This document shows positions 7,248 to 16,092 of a stretch of DNA of 64,000 nt, piece by piece. Numbering within the stretch: the stretch's first letter is position 1; each line of letters starts with the position of its first letter. The DNA lies in contig CAZSDK010000021.1 in NCBI GenBank assembly GCA_964605655.1, forward strand, positions 3,309 through 67,308, in the 5' to 3' direction. The notes beneath the pieces were generated by a model, which worked only from the letters and a program-made list of their open reading frames with translations, was not told the origin of the DNA and ran no database searches. Both the position numbers and the translations under genes were made by a program. This DNA comes from JAKLIX01 sp964605655. GTDB taxonomy: Bacteria > Bacteroidota > Bacteroidia > Bacteroidales > CAIXZF01.

Positions 7248-8171
7248 TCACACGGTCTTTACTTTCTCCTGCAATGATTTAAATCCTTCGCCGAGAATTT
7301 CGTTGGCTTCAATGATGGAGACAAAGGCGTTGGGATCGATCTCCAGGATATATTCTTCCAGGATAGAAATCTCCCTGCGGTTGACCACGGTATAGATCAC
7401 GGTTCGAGGGGCACCGTTGTACATGCCCTGGCCGCTCAGGTAGGTCCCGCCCCGGCCCAGGTCGTTGATGATGCGATCGCGGATCTCCTCATATTTCTCC
7501 GATACGATGAACAGGGCCTTGTCGGAAGAGATCCCCTGCATCACGATGTCGATGACCTTACCAGTGATGAAGATGACGATCCAGGAGTAAAGGGGCACCG
7601 CCCAGTTGCCGAAGGCTGCCAGTCCGATGAGCACGATGACGGAGTCGACATAAATCATAAGCATACCCAGAGGCAGACGGGTATATTTGGCCAGGATCAT
7701 GGCTATGATGTCGGATCCCCCGGAGGTGGCTTTCGAACGGAAGATCAGTCCGAGTCCGAAGCCCACCAGGACCCCGCCAAAGATACAGGACAGCAGGGGG
7801 TCTTTCTCCACCAGCGGCACATCCCCCCAGAAGCTGGTGATGAGGTCCATGAAGACCGAGGAGAGGACGAATCCCACCACGGTCTTGGCCCCGAATCTCG
7901 GACCCAGAATCTTGATTCCCAGGATAGTGAGTGGAATGTTCAGCACCAGACCGGTGAGCCCCACCGGGATCCCTTCAGGGGCAAAGGACAGGAGACCCTT
8001 GGTAAGGTAGTGGAGGACGATGGCGATCCCATAGACCCCTCCGGGGACAAACTGGTACGGGGTGATAAAAAATACAAATCCGGCAGCCAGGATGAAGGAA
8101 CCGAGGATGATGAGGGCATAGGAAATGAACCACTTTCTGGTGAAAGGTTTTTCGGTGAATAACTTTGCCAT
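7248..8171 (-). CDS. YitT family membrane protein (DUF161/DUF2179)
   Basis: A 307-residue protein. The first two thirds hold about five to six hydrophobic segments of the YitT type: GSFILAAGFVFFITPYQFVP, GGVYGIAIVLHYL and KATSGGSDIIAMILAKYT. A soluble C-terminal DUF2179 domain begins near SSDKALFIVSEKYEEI and contains GMYNGAPRTVIYTVVNRRE. The function of the family is unestablished; transport or ligand sensing is suspected. A -7 box TACCTTTG lies at 8196-8203 on this strand, and a tandem-repeat tract starts at 8212, where the -33 region would be. Confidence 0.9.
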   Translation of the reverse strand: MAKLFTEKPFTRKWFISYALIILGSFILAAGFVFFITPYQFVPGGVYGIAIVLHYLTKGLLSFAPEGIPVGLTGLVLNIPLTILGIKILGPRFGAKTVVGFVLSSVFMDLITSFWGDVPLVEKDPLLSCIFGGVLVGFGLGLIFRSKATSGGSDIIAMILAKYTRLPLGMLMIYVDSVIVLIGLAAFGNWAVPLYSWIVIFITGKVIDIVMQGISSDKALFIVSEKYEEIRDRIINDLGRGGTYLSGQGMYNGAPRTVIYTVVNRREISILEEYILEIDPNAFVSIIEANEILGEGFKSLQEKVKTV

Positions 8172-8195
8172 AGCGTTAATTGATTGGTATTATGG

Positions 8196-8203
8196 CAAAG
8201 GTA
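8196..8203 (-). promoter_or_regulatory. -7 box TACCTTTG for the YitT-family gene
   Basis: On the minus strand TACCTTTG fits TAnnTTTG and would start a transcript with a leader of about 20 bases before the ATG at 8171. The upstream -33 position falls in the 8212-8283 repeat. Confidence 0.45.
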
Positions 8204-8211
8204 GAGAAGTT

Positions 8212-8283
8212 CGGGATAAACGGGATGACGGGATGCGGGATGACGGGATGCGGGATGGCGGGATAGCGGGATAGCGGGATAGA
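8212..8283. repeat. CGGGATg 7/8-mer tandem repeat tract
   Basis: About nine consecutive units of CGGGAT followed by A/G, GA, GG or AG, with unit lengths of 7-9 bases. The tract begins 9 bases upstream of the YitT -7 box. Such short tandem repeats are prone to slippage. Confidence 0.85.
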
Positions 8284-8284
8284 G

Positions 8285-8396
8285 CAGTGGGCAGTCAGCA
8301 GTTGGCAGTTGGCAGTCAGCAGTTGGCAGTTGGCAGTCAGCAGTTGGCAGTCAGCAGTTGGCAGTCAGCAGTCAGCAGTCAGCAGTCGACAGTTGG
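8285..8396. repeat. Heptamer tandem repeat (CAGTTGG / CAGTCAG), 16 units
   Basis: Sixteen consecutive 7-base units, alternating mainly between CAGTTGG and CAGTCAG with three single variants (CAGTGGG, CAGTCGA). The tract directly follows the CGGGAT tract. It lies just beyond the C-terminal end of the minus-strand gene ending at 8407 and opposite the YitT promoter. A translated open frame through it is repeat-driven and not a believable gene. Confidence 0.9.
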
Positions 8397-8406
8397 CCGA
8401 TATGGA

Positions 8407-9462
8407 TTACGCTTCTCGGACCATAACCACTCTCAAGGCTCTGAAGGTGATCCACCGGGAGTCATTGCCCTTGGCTTCGATGTTGGTGATCATCTTGCCG
8501 TTGAAGGTATTTTCCATCTTCCAACGTCCATCGCTCGTCTTTTTCGATTCCAGTATGTCGAGGGCTTCTTTCATCCGGGAATCTTTGATCCCCAATCCGC
8601 TGAGGATATCCAGAATTTCGAGGATGTCGGTCTGGTACATCAGTGGAAAACCCAGTTTCAGCCATCCCGGTTTGGAAACCCTAGTGAGATCATGGCTCTT
8701 TTTATGAATATGATGCCGTAACAGGTATTCTGACAATTCATCGATCTTTATGCTGACCTCGCGGCTCCTTTTATCTGATGGGATGGCTGACAACGCTTTG
8801 AGCGATTTGACCACTCCCATATGACAGCTGTGCCGGCCCCAGCACATCTCATACCGGTTGTAAGGCCATCCGGAAAGGGAATGGTTGGTACCATCATCAG
8901 CTCTCTGGTAACGGCAGATCCATTCAATGCCTTTTTGGACCCTCGGATCATCGAGCATACCCAGCCTGATCAGGCTCCAGACCATATTGCCTGTCAGACA
9001 GGGAATTACACCGCTCTTCAGTCCTCCGCCTTCTTTGATACTTCGCTGGTAAGAAAAACCATAACTTTCCTTTTCCTGTGAATGGGCCAGGATAAACTCA
9101 CAGGCTCTTGCGATGCGCGGATCGGCGCCATCGGCACCCAGTTCGGCGAGTATCATGAGCTGCCAGACGGTGCCAGAATACTTGGCGGCATAGAAAGTCC
9201 CTTCTTCCGCCCAAAAGCCTCCTTCTTTTTGTTGTTCAAGGATTTCCCTGACAGGGCCGGTGGTCATGATGGCCCTCCGTGATTCCACGATCGTGGGATC
9301 CCCGGCAGGCATATTCAGAAGGTCTCGTTGCGTAAAATACCGTACCGCGGGATTCTCTTTATCCAGCAACCATTGCAGGGTAGCATTGTCTGTCAGGGAA
9401 TGAATGTCTTTCACAGGAAACGTATGATTAGGGTTAATCACTTTTGATTCAGACAGGAACAA
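8407..9462 (-). CDS. Alpha/alpha-toroid (terpene cyclase/prenyltransferase-like) protein
   Basis: Up to 351 residues. Helical repeats with WLLDKENPAVRYFTQRDLL, GGFWAEEG, YSGTVWQLMILAELGAD, LTGNMVWSLIRLGMLDD and SDGRWKMENTF resemble the alpha/alpha toroid of prenyltransferase and squalene-cyclase proteins. Related bacterial proteins are often mislabelled NifH-like; no nitrogenase signature is present. No enzymatic DxDD or metal motif was seen, so the function is unknown. TTG 9462 is the outermost start; GTG 9414 (before KDIHSLTDN) is equally possible. The gene begins 35 bases after galE on the same strand and may be co-transcribed with it. Confidence 0.7.
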   Translation of the reverse strand: MFLSESKVINPNHTFPVKDIHSLTDNATLQWLLDKENPAVRYFTQRDLLNMPAGDPTIVESRRAIMTTGPVREILEQQKEGGFWAEEGTFYAAKYSGTVWQLMILAELGADGADPRIARACEFILAHSQEKESYGFSYQRSIKEGGGLKSGVIPCLTGNMVWSLIRLGMLDDPRVQKGIEWICRYQRADDGTNHSLSGWPYNRYEMCWGRHSCHMGVVKSLKALSAIPSDKRSREVSIKIDELSEYLLRHHIHKKSHDLTRVSKPGWLKLGFPLMYQTDILEILDILSGLGIKDSRMKEALDILESKKTSDGRWKMENTFNGKMITNIEAKGNDSRWITFRALRVVMVREA

Positions 9463-9497
9463 CCCTTCGTTTTGATGCTGTCAAGGCATCCCAGCCA

Positions 9498-10535
9498 CTA
9501 AGGGTTTTGGCCGGATCTCCGGTTGGCCAGGCCTTTCTCCCAGTTCCAGGCGGAGATCATCATCTCGTCGAGCGACCGCTCAGCTTTCCAACCCAGTTCC
9601 CTGTTGGCCAGAGAGGCATCCGCCCAAACCTTCTCCACATCACCGGGTCGGCGGTCTGCAAGCTTATAATCGAGCTTCATTTCGCTCACCCTCTCAAAGG
9701 ACTGTATCACCTCAAGTACCGAGAATCCTCTTCCCGTGCCGAGGTTAAAAACTTCGACATCTGTTCGTGTCTTGCTGCTCAGCATTCGCTCTATGGCGAT
9801 CACATGGGCTTTGGCGATGTCGACCACATGGATATAATCCCTGATGGCTGTCCCGTCGGGGGTATCATAATCGTGACCAAAGACCCTCAAGCCGGTCCGT
9901 CGACCGATGGCCGTCTGGGTGATAAAGGGGACCAGGTTATCGGGGACCCCTAACGGCAATTCGCCTATCAATGCTGTCTCATGGGCACCGATGGGGTTGA
10001 AATACCTCAGGGCGATGGCTTTCAGCGGAAGCCTCGATACCGTATAACGAAGGATCTCTTCTCCCATCTGCTTGCTATGGCCGTAAGGCGACCAGGCAGC
10101 CTTAAATGGAGCCTCTTCCGTCACAGGAAGCTGATCAGGCTGGCCATAGACCGAGCAGGAAGAGCTGAACACCAGGTCACGTATGCCATATTCTTTCATC
10201 CCTTCGAGGATGTTGATGAGGGAGCCGAGATTGTTATGATAGTATTCGAGTGGCTTATGCATGGACTCACCCACTGACTTATAGGCTGCAAAATGAATGA
10301 TCCCGTCGAAATCCTGACTTTCCCTGAAAAACCGTGCAGTAACGGTGGCGTCGGCAAGGTCTATCTTCTCAAAGCGGGGCCGTACCCCCGTGATGGCAGC
10401 AATATGATCCAACACCTCCAGGGAGGAGTTGCTCAAATTATCAGCAATCATCACCTGATGACCCTGTTGCTGAAGCTCCACCACGGTATGTGATCCGATA
10501 TATCCTGTTCCGCCTGTTACCAGTATGTGTGCCAT
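9498..10535 (-). CDS. galE: UDP-glucose 4-epimerase
   Basis: A 345-residue extended short-chain dehydrogenase interconverting UDP-glucose and UDP-galactose. Evidence is the NAD-binding ILVTGGTGYIGSHT at the start, VFSSSCSVYGQP, the YxxxK pair in SPYGHSKQMGEE, ALRYFNPIGAH, and DGTAIRDYIHVVD typical of GalE. ATG 10535 was chosen because it places the Rossmann motif at the N-terminus; the longer frame to 10601 adds an unrelated leader. A -7 box TACCTTTG lies at 10599-10606. It is divergent from the UDP-glucose dehydrogenase gene, so UDP-sugar genes cluster here. Confidence 0.95.
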   Translation of the reverse strand: MAHILVTGGTGYIGSHTVVELQQQGHQVMIADNLSNSSLEVLDHIAAITGVRPRFEKIDLADATVTARFFRESQDFDGIIHFAAYKSVGESMHKPLEYYHNNLGSLINILEGMKEYGIRDLVFSSSCSVYGQPDQLPVTEEAPFKAAWSPYGHSKQMGEEILRYTVSRLPLKAIALRYFNPIGAHETALIGELPLGVPDNLVPFITQTAIGRRTGLRVFGHDYDTPDGTAIRDYIHVVDIAKAHVIAIERMLSSKTRTDVEVFNLGTGRGFSVLEVIQSFERVSEMKLDYKLADRRPGDVEKVWADASLANRELGWKAERSLDEMMISAWNWEKGLANRRSGQNP

Positions 10536-10598
10536 AATGAGATTTTTTCGAACTTTGGCTTTGCAAACAGTTCTGTTGATCTCTTTCTGCCAAGACAA

Positions 10599-10606
10599 CA
10601 AAGGTA
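10599..10606 (-). promoter_or_regulatory. -7 box TACCTTTG for galE
   Basis: On minus, TACCTTTG matches TAnnTTTG and predicts a leader of about 55 bases before the GalE ATG. No clear -33 TTG was found. Confidence 0.4.
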
Positions 10607-10679
10607 AAGATTATGTTGATCGTTCAGGGTTTGATCCGGTTCCTGTCTGTTTAAATATTTATATTTCAAGTTCTTATCC

Positions 10680-12005
10680 ATGAAAATTGTCATCGTCGGA
10701 AGCGGTTATGTCGGACTGGTCACAGGGACCTGCTTTGCTGAGGTAGGGATTGATGTTGTTTGTGTCGACATTGATCAGAAGAAAATTGAAGACTTGAAAA
10801 AGGGCATTATTCCCATCTTTGAACCCGGACTGGAGGAGATGGTCCGCCGTAACATAGACAAAGGCCGTTTGCATTTCACCACCCGGCTTGCCGAGGCACT
10901 GCCCGGGAGTGAGGTGGTGTTCATCGCAGTGGGCACCCCTCCCGATGAAGACGGAAGCGCCGACCTCAAATATGTGCTGTCTGTAGCCCGGGAATGCGGA
11001 CAGCATATAAACGACTACCTGTTGGTAGTGACGAAAAGCACGGTCCCCGTGGGAACCGCTGTCAAGGTCAAGGCTGCCCTGCAGGAAGAACTGGAAAAGA
11101 GAGGGGTGGACATCCCCTTCGATGTGGCCTCCAACCCCGAGTTTCTCAAAGAAGGGGCTGCCGTGGAAGATTTCCTCAAACCCGACCGTATTGTGATCGG
11201 CCTCGACAGTCCCAGAGCCGAAGAGCTCATGAAAAGCCTGTACAAGCCTTTTACCCTGAACGGCCATCCCATCATCTTTATGGACATCACCTCGGCGGAG
11301 ATGACCAAATATGCCGCCAACTCCATGCTTGCAACCAAGATCAGCTTCATGAACGACATCGCCAACCTGTGCGAGATCGTCGGAGCCGACATCAACATGG
11401 TCCGCAAAGGCATTGGTTCCGACAGCCGTATCGGCAACAAGTTCATCTATGCCGGCATCGGTTACGGAGGGTCCTGTTTTCCAAAAGATGTTCAGGCCCT
11501 GATTAAGACCTCGCACCAGAACCATTATGAGCTCAGGGTGCTGAAAGCCGTAGAGGCGGTAAACCACGACCAGAAACTGGTCCTGTTCCAGAAAATGATG
11601 CAATATTACCAGGGGGACCTTTCAGGCAGGACCATTGCCGTGTGGGGGTTGTCGTTCAAGCCACAGACCGACGACATGCGTGAGGCACCCTCCCTGGTAA
11701 TCATTAAAAAACTACTCGAAGCCGGCGCCAGAGTCCAAGCTTATGACCCTGTTGCCATGAAGGAAGCCTGGCGTCATTTCGGAGATTCCATCACTTACTC
11801 CACTGATCATTACGATGCTCTCGCCCATGCCGACGGGCTGGCACTGGTGACCGAATGGCCTGAGTTCCGCTTTCCTAACTTCCAGATGATGAAGAAGTTG
11901 CTGAAAACACCCGTCATCTTTGACGGACGTAACATTTACGACCGCAAGGAGATGAAGAACCAGGGGTTCGACTATTTCTGCATCGGCGTCGATACCGGCT
12001 TGTAA
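10680..12005 (+). CDS. ugd: UDP-glucose 6-dehydrogenase
   Basis: A 441-residue UDP-glucose/GDP-mannose dehydrogenase family enzyme that oxidises UDP-glucose to UDP-glucuronate with two NAD. It has the N-terminal MKIVIVGSGYVGLVTGTCFA, central EFLKEGAAVEDFLKPDRIVI, and active-site GYGGSCFPKDVQAL with catalytic Cys about 266. The C-terminal domain contains SFKPQTDDMREAPSL. The UDP-glucuronate decarboxylase gene follows 57 bases downstream, giving a two-step UDP-glucose to UDP-xylose route for surface polysaccharide. Confidence 0.95.
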   Translation: MKIVIVGSGYVGLVTGTCFAEVGIDVVCVDIDQKKIEDLKKGIIPIFEPGLEEMVRRNIDKGRLHFTTRLAEALPGSEVVFIAVGTPPDEDGSADLKYVLSVARECGQHINDYLLVVTKSTVPVGTAVKVKAALQEELEKRGVDIPFDVASNPEFLKEGAAVEDFLKPDRIVIGLDSPRAEELMKSLYKPFTLNGHPIIFMDITSAEMTKYAANSMLATKISFMNDIANLCEIVGADINMVRKGIGSDSRIGNKFIYAGIGYGGSCFPKDVQALIKTSHQNHYELRVLKAVEAVNHDQKLVLFQKMMQYYQGDLSGRTIAVWGLSFKPQTDDMREAPSLVIIKKLLEAGARVQAYDPVAMKEAWRHFGDSITYSTDHYDALAHADGLALVTEWPEFRFPNFQMMKKLLKTPVIFDGRNIYDRKEMKNQGFDYFCIGVDTGL

Positions 12006-12062
12006 TAGCTTTAAACATATCTCCCCGGATTTTGATTCTCAAACCTTCAGAAAAGAAACACC

Positions 12063-13001
12063 ATGATACGTAAAAAAGTACTGGTAACCGGAGGAGCCGG
12101 TTTTGTAGGGTCCCACCTTTGCGAAAGGCTGCTGGTAGAAGGAAATGAGGTGGTATGCCTCGACAATTATTTTACAGGACAGAAGCAGAATGTGGTCCAC
12201 CTTCTTCAAAATCCCTATTTTGAGTTGATACGGCATGATGTCACCATGCCATTCTTTATTGAAGTTGATGAAATCTACAACCTGGCCTGTCCTGCCTCAC
12301 CCATTCATTACCAGTACAATGCCATCAAGACCATCAAAACATCGGTGATGGGGGCCATCAATATGCTGGGACTTGCCAAGAGGATCAAGGCAAAGATCCT
12401 TCAGGCTTCCACCAGCGAAGTATATGGTGACCCTCAGATCCATCCGCAGGTGGAATCGTACTGGGGACATGTCAACCCCATTGGGGAACGCTCCTGCTAC
12501 GATGAGGGAAAAAGAGCTGCGGAGACCTTGTTCGACAACTACCACAAACAAAACAAGGTGACAATCAAGATCGTGAGGATCTTCAACACTTACGGACCGC
12601 GGATGCATCCCAACGACGGCCGCGTGGTGTCGAACTTCATTATGCAGGCTTTACAGGGCAACGACATCACGGTTTACGGAGACGGAAGCCAAACCCGGAG
12701 TTTCCAGTATATCGACGACCTGGTGGAAGGTATGATGCGGATGATGGCCACTGATGACACTTTTACGGGTCCCGTGAACCTGGGCAATCCCCATGAGTTC
12801 ACCATCCTGGAACTGGCAGAGAAGGTGATCCAGCTGACAGGGTCTTTCTCAAAGATCATCAGGATGCCTCTTCCTCCCGACGACCCCACTCAGCGGCAGC
12901 CCGACATCAGCCTCGCCAGAAAGGAACTGGGCTGGGAACCCAAGGTTCAGCTTGAAGAAGGCCTGCTGAAGACCATCGATTATTTCAGGGGATGGGTATG
13001 A
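12063..13001 (+). CDS. UDP-glucuronate decarboxylase (UDP-xylose synthase), SDR family
   Basis: A 312-residue extended SDR. It has VLVTGGAGFVGSHLCERL for NAD binding, IYNLACPASPIHYQYNAIKT, and TSEVYGDPQIHPQ. The catalytic pair lies in SCYDEGKRAAETL, and RIFNTYGPRMHPNDGRVVSN is typical of UXS enzymes. It should convert the product of the preceding dehydrogenase to UDP-xylose. The two genes are close enough to be one transcript. A dTDP-glucose dehydratase was considered, but the ACPASP and MHPNDGRV blocks favour UXS. Confidence 0.9.
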   Translation: MIRKKVLVTGGAGFVGSHLCERLLVEGNEVVCLDNYFTGQKQNVVHLLQNPYFELIRHDVTMPFFIEVDEIYNLACPASPIHYQYNAIKTIKTSVMGAINMLGLAKRIKAKILQASTSEVYGDPQIHPQVESYWGHVNPIGERSCYDEGKRAAETLFDNYHKQNKVTIKIVRIFNTYGPRMHPNDGRVVSNFIMQALQGNDITVYGDGSQTRSFQYIDDLVEGMMRMMATDDTFTGPVNLGNPHEFTILELAEKVIQLTGSFSKIIRMPLPPDDPTQRQPDISLARKELGWEPKVQLEEGLLKTIDYFRGWV

Positions 13002-13035
13002 CGGTGAGGTACGGTAAAATCCATAGTACCGCAAC

Positions 13036-13066
13036 TTGTTTTTCAGAAAAAAAGAAGATATTTTTG
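13036..13066 (+). promoter_or_regulatory. Full Bacteroidota promoter TTG-N20-TATTTTTG
   Basis: TTG at 13036-13038 and TATTTTTG at 13059-13066 are separated by 20 bases, the expected spacing for the Bacteroidota primary sigma factor. It lies about 60 bases before the DUF2231 gene and presumably drives it together with the rubrerythrin gene. Confidence 0.6.
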
Positions 13067-13127
13067 CTATAACAAGATGTATCAAGATTTTCTTGTCTAA
13101 ACCAATTTATCATAAAATTGCATCTCA

Positions 13128-13553
13128 ATGGAAACATCACATTTTCACCCTATGATGGTTCATTTCCCGGTGGCGATCATTTTACTGGGATTTCTGGCAG
13201 AATTGTGTTCCTGGATTTTTAAAAAGGAGACCTGGTTGCCCAAAGCATCACTGACGTTGCTGATAATCGGGACATTAGCAGCCATAGCCGGTTGGCTTAC
13301 CGGTACGTTTTTCACCAGTGAACTCAGCGGCCAGGCAGGTGAGATCAGGGAAACCCATGAATTATTTGCACAGCTCACCACAGGAGTGATGGCCATTGTA
13401 TGCCTGTTGAAGTTGTTCCTCGTATGGAAGAAAAATACACAAAAGAGCCTTCACCTGCTGGTGCTGGTGCTTTACCTGGCGGGGGCCGGGTTGGTAGCGT
13501 ACACCGGTTTCTTAGGAGGAACGCTGGTTATCAATTATCTAATAGGACTATAG
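13128..13553 (+). CDS. DUF2231-type four-helix membrane protein
   Basis: A 141-residue integral membrane protein with four hydrophobic segments (about 12-28, 41-64, 85-103, 112-135). The opening HFHPMMVHFPVAIILLGF is typical of DUF2231, with paired histidines at the membrane face. A further His lies in RETHELFAQLTTG. Histidine pairs in this family suggest haem or electron transfer, but this is unproven. The lipoprotein rubrerythrin gene begins 33 bases downstream, and both probably share the 13036 promoter. Confidence 0.8.
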   Translation: METSHFHPMMVHFPVAIILLGFLAELCSWIFKKETWLPKASLTLLIIGTLAAIAGWLTGTFFTSELSGQAGEIRETHELFAQLTTGVMAIVCLLKLFLVWKKNTQKSLHLLVLVLYLAGAGLVAYTGFLGGTLVINYLIGL

Positions 13554-13586
13554 ATCGATCCATATTCATCACTAAAATTCATCAAC

Positions 13587-14204
13587 ATGAAAAGATTTTT
13601 TTACCTGATGCTGTTGGCAGCCACCTTCGGCTTCCTCAGCAGTTGTTCCTCACCCAAACCTGTGAAGACCATTGAAAACCTAAAAGCAGCTTTTGCCGGA
13701 GAATCGACGGCCAGCGCCAAGTATGCTGCCTATGCCCAGAAAGCAAAGGAAGACAGTCTTCCAGCAGTGGCGGTATTATTTGAGGCAGCCAGCAAAGCAG
13801 AAAGCATACATGCAGCCAACCATGCTAAAGTACTTGAAAAACTGGGAGTTAAAACTGATCCCGTGAATCCGGTCTTCAAGGTCAAATCGACCAAGGAAAA
13901 TCTCCAGGATGCGATGAAGGGAGAGGGATATGAAGTCACTACCATGTATCCTGAGTTCATTAATACCGCCAAGGAAGAAAAATGTACCGATGCGGTCACT
14001 TCCTTCACCTGGGCTATTGATACCGAGAAGAAGCATGAAGGGTTTTACCAGTCAACACTGGCCACCGTGGATGCAGGCAATGTGACAGCCCTTCCTGCCA
14101 ATTACTTTGTGTGCCCCAAATGTGGAAACACTTATGATGCTGCTTCTGTAAAGCCGGAATGTGAGTTCTGCCAGACCAAACAGGATCAGTTCTTCAAATT
14201 TTAG
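13587..14204 (+). CDS. Lipoprotein rubrerythrin (diiron domain plus rubredoxin-like domain)
   Basis: A 205-residue protein. Residues 1-20 form a lipoprotein signal ending in FLSSC (Cys 20). The ferritin-like diiron domain carries Glu 39 in AGESTASAKY, Glu 66, and Glu 72/His 75 in EAASKAESIHAANH. Glu 123 and Glu 147/His 150 follow. The C-terminal rubredoxin-like site has Cys 176/179 (CPKCG) and 192/195 (CEFC). Rubrerythrins reduce peroxide and are normally cytoplasmic; here the lipid anchor places the enzyme in the periplasm or on a membrane. The adjacent DUF2231 membrane protein could supply electrons; that is inference. Confidence 0.9.
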   Translation: MKRFFYLMLLAATFGFLSSCSSPKPVKTIENLKAAFAGESTASAKYAAYAQKAKEDSLPAVAVLFEAASKAESIHAANHAKVLEKLGVKTDPVNPVFKVKSTKENLQDAMKGEGYEVTTMYPEFINTAKEEKCTDAVTSFTWAIDTEKKHEGFYQSTLATVDAGNVTALPANYFVCPKCGNTYDAASVKPECEFCQTKQDQFFKF

Positions 14205-14237
14205 CTGGCTGAAGTTAATCGGGATGGGATGCGGTAA

Positions 14238-15908
14238 TTACTGTTTCACGAATTTGGTGAAGGAGACTTCTTTATCGCATTCCATCCTGACCAGGTAGAT
14301 TCCGGGGGCAAAGGATGCCACATCCAGTTCCAGGTGCTGAAGTCCCTCCGGCATTAACTCGACCGGGGTCTCCTTTACTTTATTCCCTACCGACTCAAAT
14401 ATCATTATCCCCACCCGGGCAGGATGTCGTAGTGCAAAATTCAAAACAGCGTTATGGTTCACGGGGTTAGGGGTTATCGCCAATGCTGAGGCCAGAGGGA
14501 AGACATCTGCGAGGCCTACGTTGGTTACCGTGAAGGGCAGCGACATAGTCCAGCAGCCTGAAGTATAAGTCACCTTCACCCGGTATACTCCGTTTTGTGT
14601 GACTGTATAGGTCTGGGCAGTAGCCCCAGGAATCAGATTACCGTTGAGATACCATTGATTGCCTGCGGAGGAACTGGAGGTCAGGGAGCTCATATTTTGG
14701 GTGATGACCGGGACCGGAGGCGTTGGGCTCACTGTGACAGAAAACTGAGTGGGGACACTGAGCCCGCATTGGTTGGAGTCGGCCACCGACACAAACCCCG
14801 AGGTGGTGCCAAAGATCACCACGATGAGGGTATCTCCCTGGCCTGAGACGATATTAGAACCGGGGGGAACACTCCACTTATAATAATTCACTCCCTGAAC
14901 GGAAGAAATGTGGTAGGCGGTGGTATCGTGAGCACAAACGCTTGCATCACCGGTAACAGGCCCGGGAGCCAGAGGCGTGCAGGGTGTGGTGAATCGCAGT
15001 ATGGTACCGCTGGTGCCACAGGCAAACACGGTGTCTTTATTGACCACATACACCGAAAGCACCCCGTTGGTGTTGATCCCCTGGTTGGTCCAGGTAGTAC
15101 CCCCGTCGGTGGTGTAGTAGATCAGTCCAACATCACCCACCACATAGCCTGTGTCGGCAGAAACAAAGGCTGCACTCCTGAAATGATTGGCATTGGTGGA
15201 GGTCGGGTTCACCTGCGACCAGGTGGTGCCTCCGTTCACTGACTTCACGATGGTCTCATAACCTCCACCCGCATAAACGGCATCACCAAAGACTGCCAAT
15301 CCCAGAAAACCATCGGTATGGGTGTATACTGAGTTCCAGGTGACCCCGCCATCAGTTGTCTTCAGCATGTTACCATTTAAAAAGGTGGATAAGCTGGACG
15401 CCGCGTAGCCGGTATATACATCGCTGAAACGGATGTTGATCAGGTCGTTGGTGAGGCCACTGTTTTGAGGATACCAGTTGTCCCCTCCGTTAGGGGTCTT
15501 CAGTATCACCCCTCCACCACCACAGGCAAAACCAACCGATTCGTTGACAAAAAACACACTCCGCAACAGGTTGGTCACCCCGCTCGACTGAGCCGTCCAG
15601 GTAAGGCCTCCGTCGACGGTTTTCCTGATGGTTCCCTGAGCACCCACTATAAAACCTATATTCTCATCCACAAAATAAACGGAACGTAAAGTATCGTTAG
15701 TCCCTGTCGAGAGCGCACTCCACGTTGCCCCTGCATTGGTGGTCTTCAGCATTATACCACCTGAACCGACTATATATCCCAGCTGGGAGGTGACCATGTG
15801 GACACCCCTGGCCTCAAAGACGCTGGGAGAGGTTTGAGACACCCATTGGGAATAGGCTGCAACACAAACCGTCACATTTAGAATCAGAAGGAGGATGTTT
15901 CTTTTCAT
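14238..15908 (-). CDS. T9SS-secreted YCF48/BNR-repeat protein
   Basis: A 556-residue secreted protein. After a signal peptide (NILLLILNVTVCVAAYSQ), residues about 20-310 contain seven YCF48-like repeats. Each has a GYIVG-type strand, then LKTTNAGATW or a variant, consistent with a beta-propeller. Residues about 310-400 are Ig-like, and another Ig-like stretch ends near 460. The C-terminus (ITPNPVNHNAV to FTKFVKQ) is a type A T9SS sorting domain. It is probably exposed on or released from the cell surface. It resembles its neighbour at 16093 but is more diverged. No enzymatic motif was found. Confidence 0.85.
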   Translation of the reverse strand: MKRNILLLILNVTVCVAAYSQWVSQTSPSVFEARGVHMVTSQLGYIVGSGGIMLKTTNAGATWSALSTGTNDTLRSVYFVDENIGFIVGAQGTIRKTVDGGLTWTAQSSGVTNLLRSVFFVNESVGFACGGGGVILKTPNGGDNWYPQNSGLTNDLINIRFSDVYTGYAASSLSTFLNGNMLKTTDGGVTWNSVYTHTDGFLGLAVFGDAVYAGGGYETIVKSVNGGTTWSQVNPTSTNANHFRSAAFVSADTGYVVGDVGLIYYTTDGGTTWTNQGINTNGVLSVYVVNKDTVFACGTSGTILRFTTPCTPLAPGPVTGDASVCAHDTTAYHISSVQGVNYYKWSVPPGSNIVSGQGDTLIVVIFGTTSGFVSVADSNQCGLSVPTQFSVTVSPTPPVPVITQNMSSLTSSSSAGNQWYLNGNLIPGATAQTYTVTQNGVYRVKVTYTSGCWTMSLPFTVTNVGLADVFPLASALAITPNPVNHNAVLNFALRHPARVGIMIFESVGNKVKETPVELMPEGLQHLELDVASFAPGIYLVRMECDKEVSFTKFVKQ

Positions 15909-16092
15909 TTTTCCCTGGATTTGATCATCAATGAAACTGAATGATAAACAACGAAAGGCTGGCTGGAAATGGCCGGCACAGCCATTCCGACCGGGTTAGC
16001 CGTTGCCGAGGTTGGTATATTAGACACACTTTTGGGAAGTCCTTCTCATTATACAAGCATTTTAACCAGACAATTATTGATCGCAAACAAAT

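Noticed and set aside
8285..8396. Short repeats as a CRISPR array
   Set aside because: Units are contiguous 7-mers with no spacers, and no cas genes are near.
8287..8721. Plus-strand open frames through the heptamer tract
   Set aside because: They arise from the repeat period and run antisense through a believable minus-strand gene.
8407..9462. NifH-type nitrogen-fixation annotation
   Set aside because: No P-loop or Fe-S cysteines; the helical toroid pattern explains the sequence.
10674..11603. 309-residue minus frame opposite UDP-glucose dehydrogenase
   Set aside because: It mirrors codons of a fully recognised plus gene and has no motif of its own.
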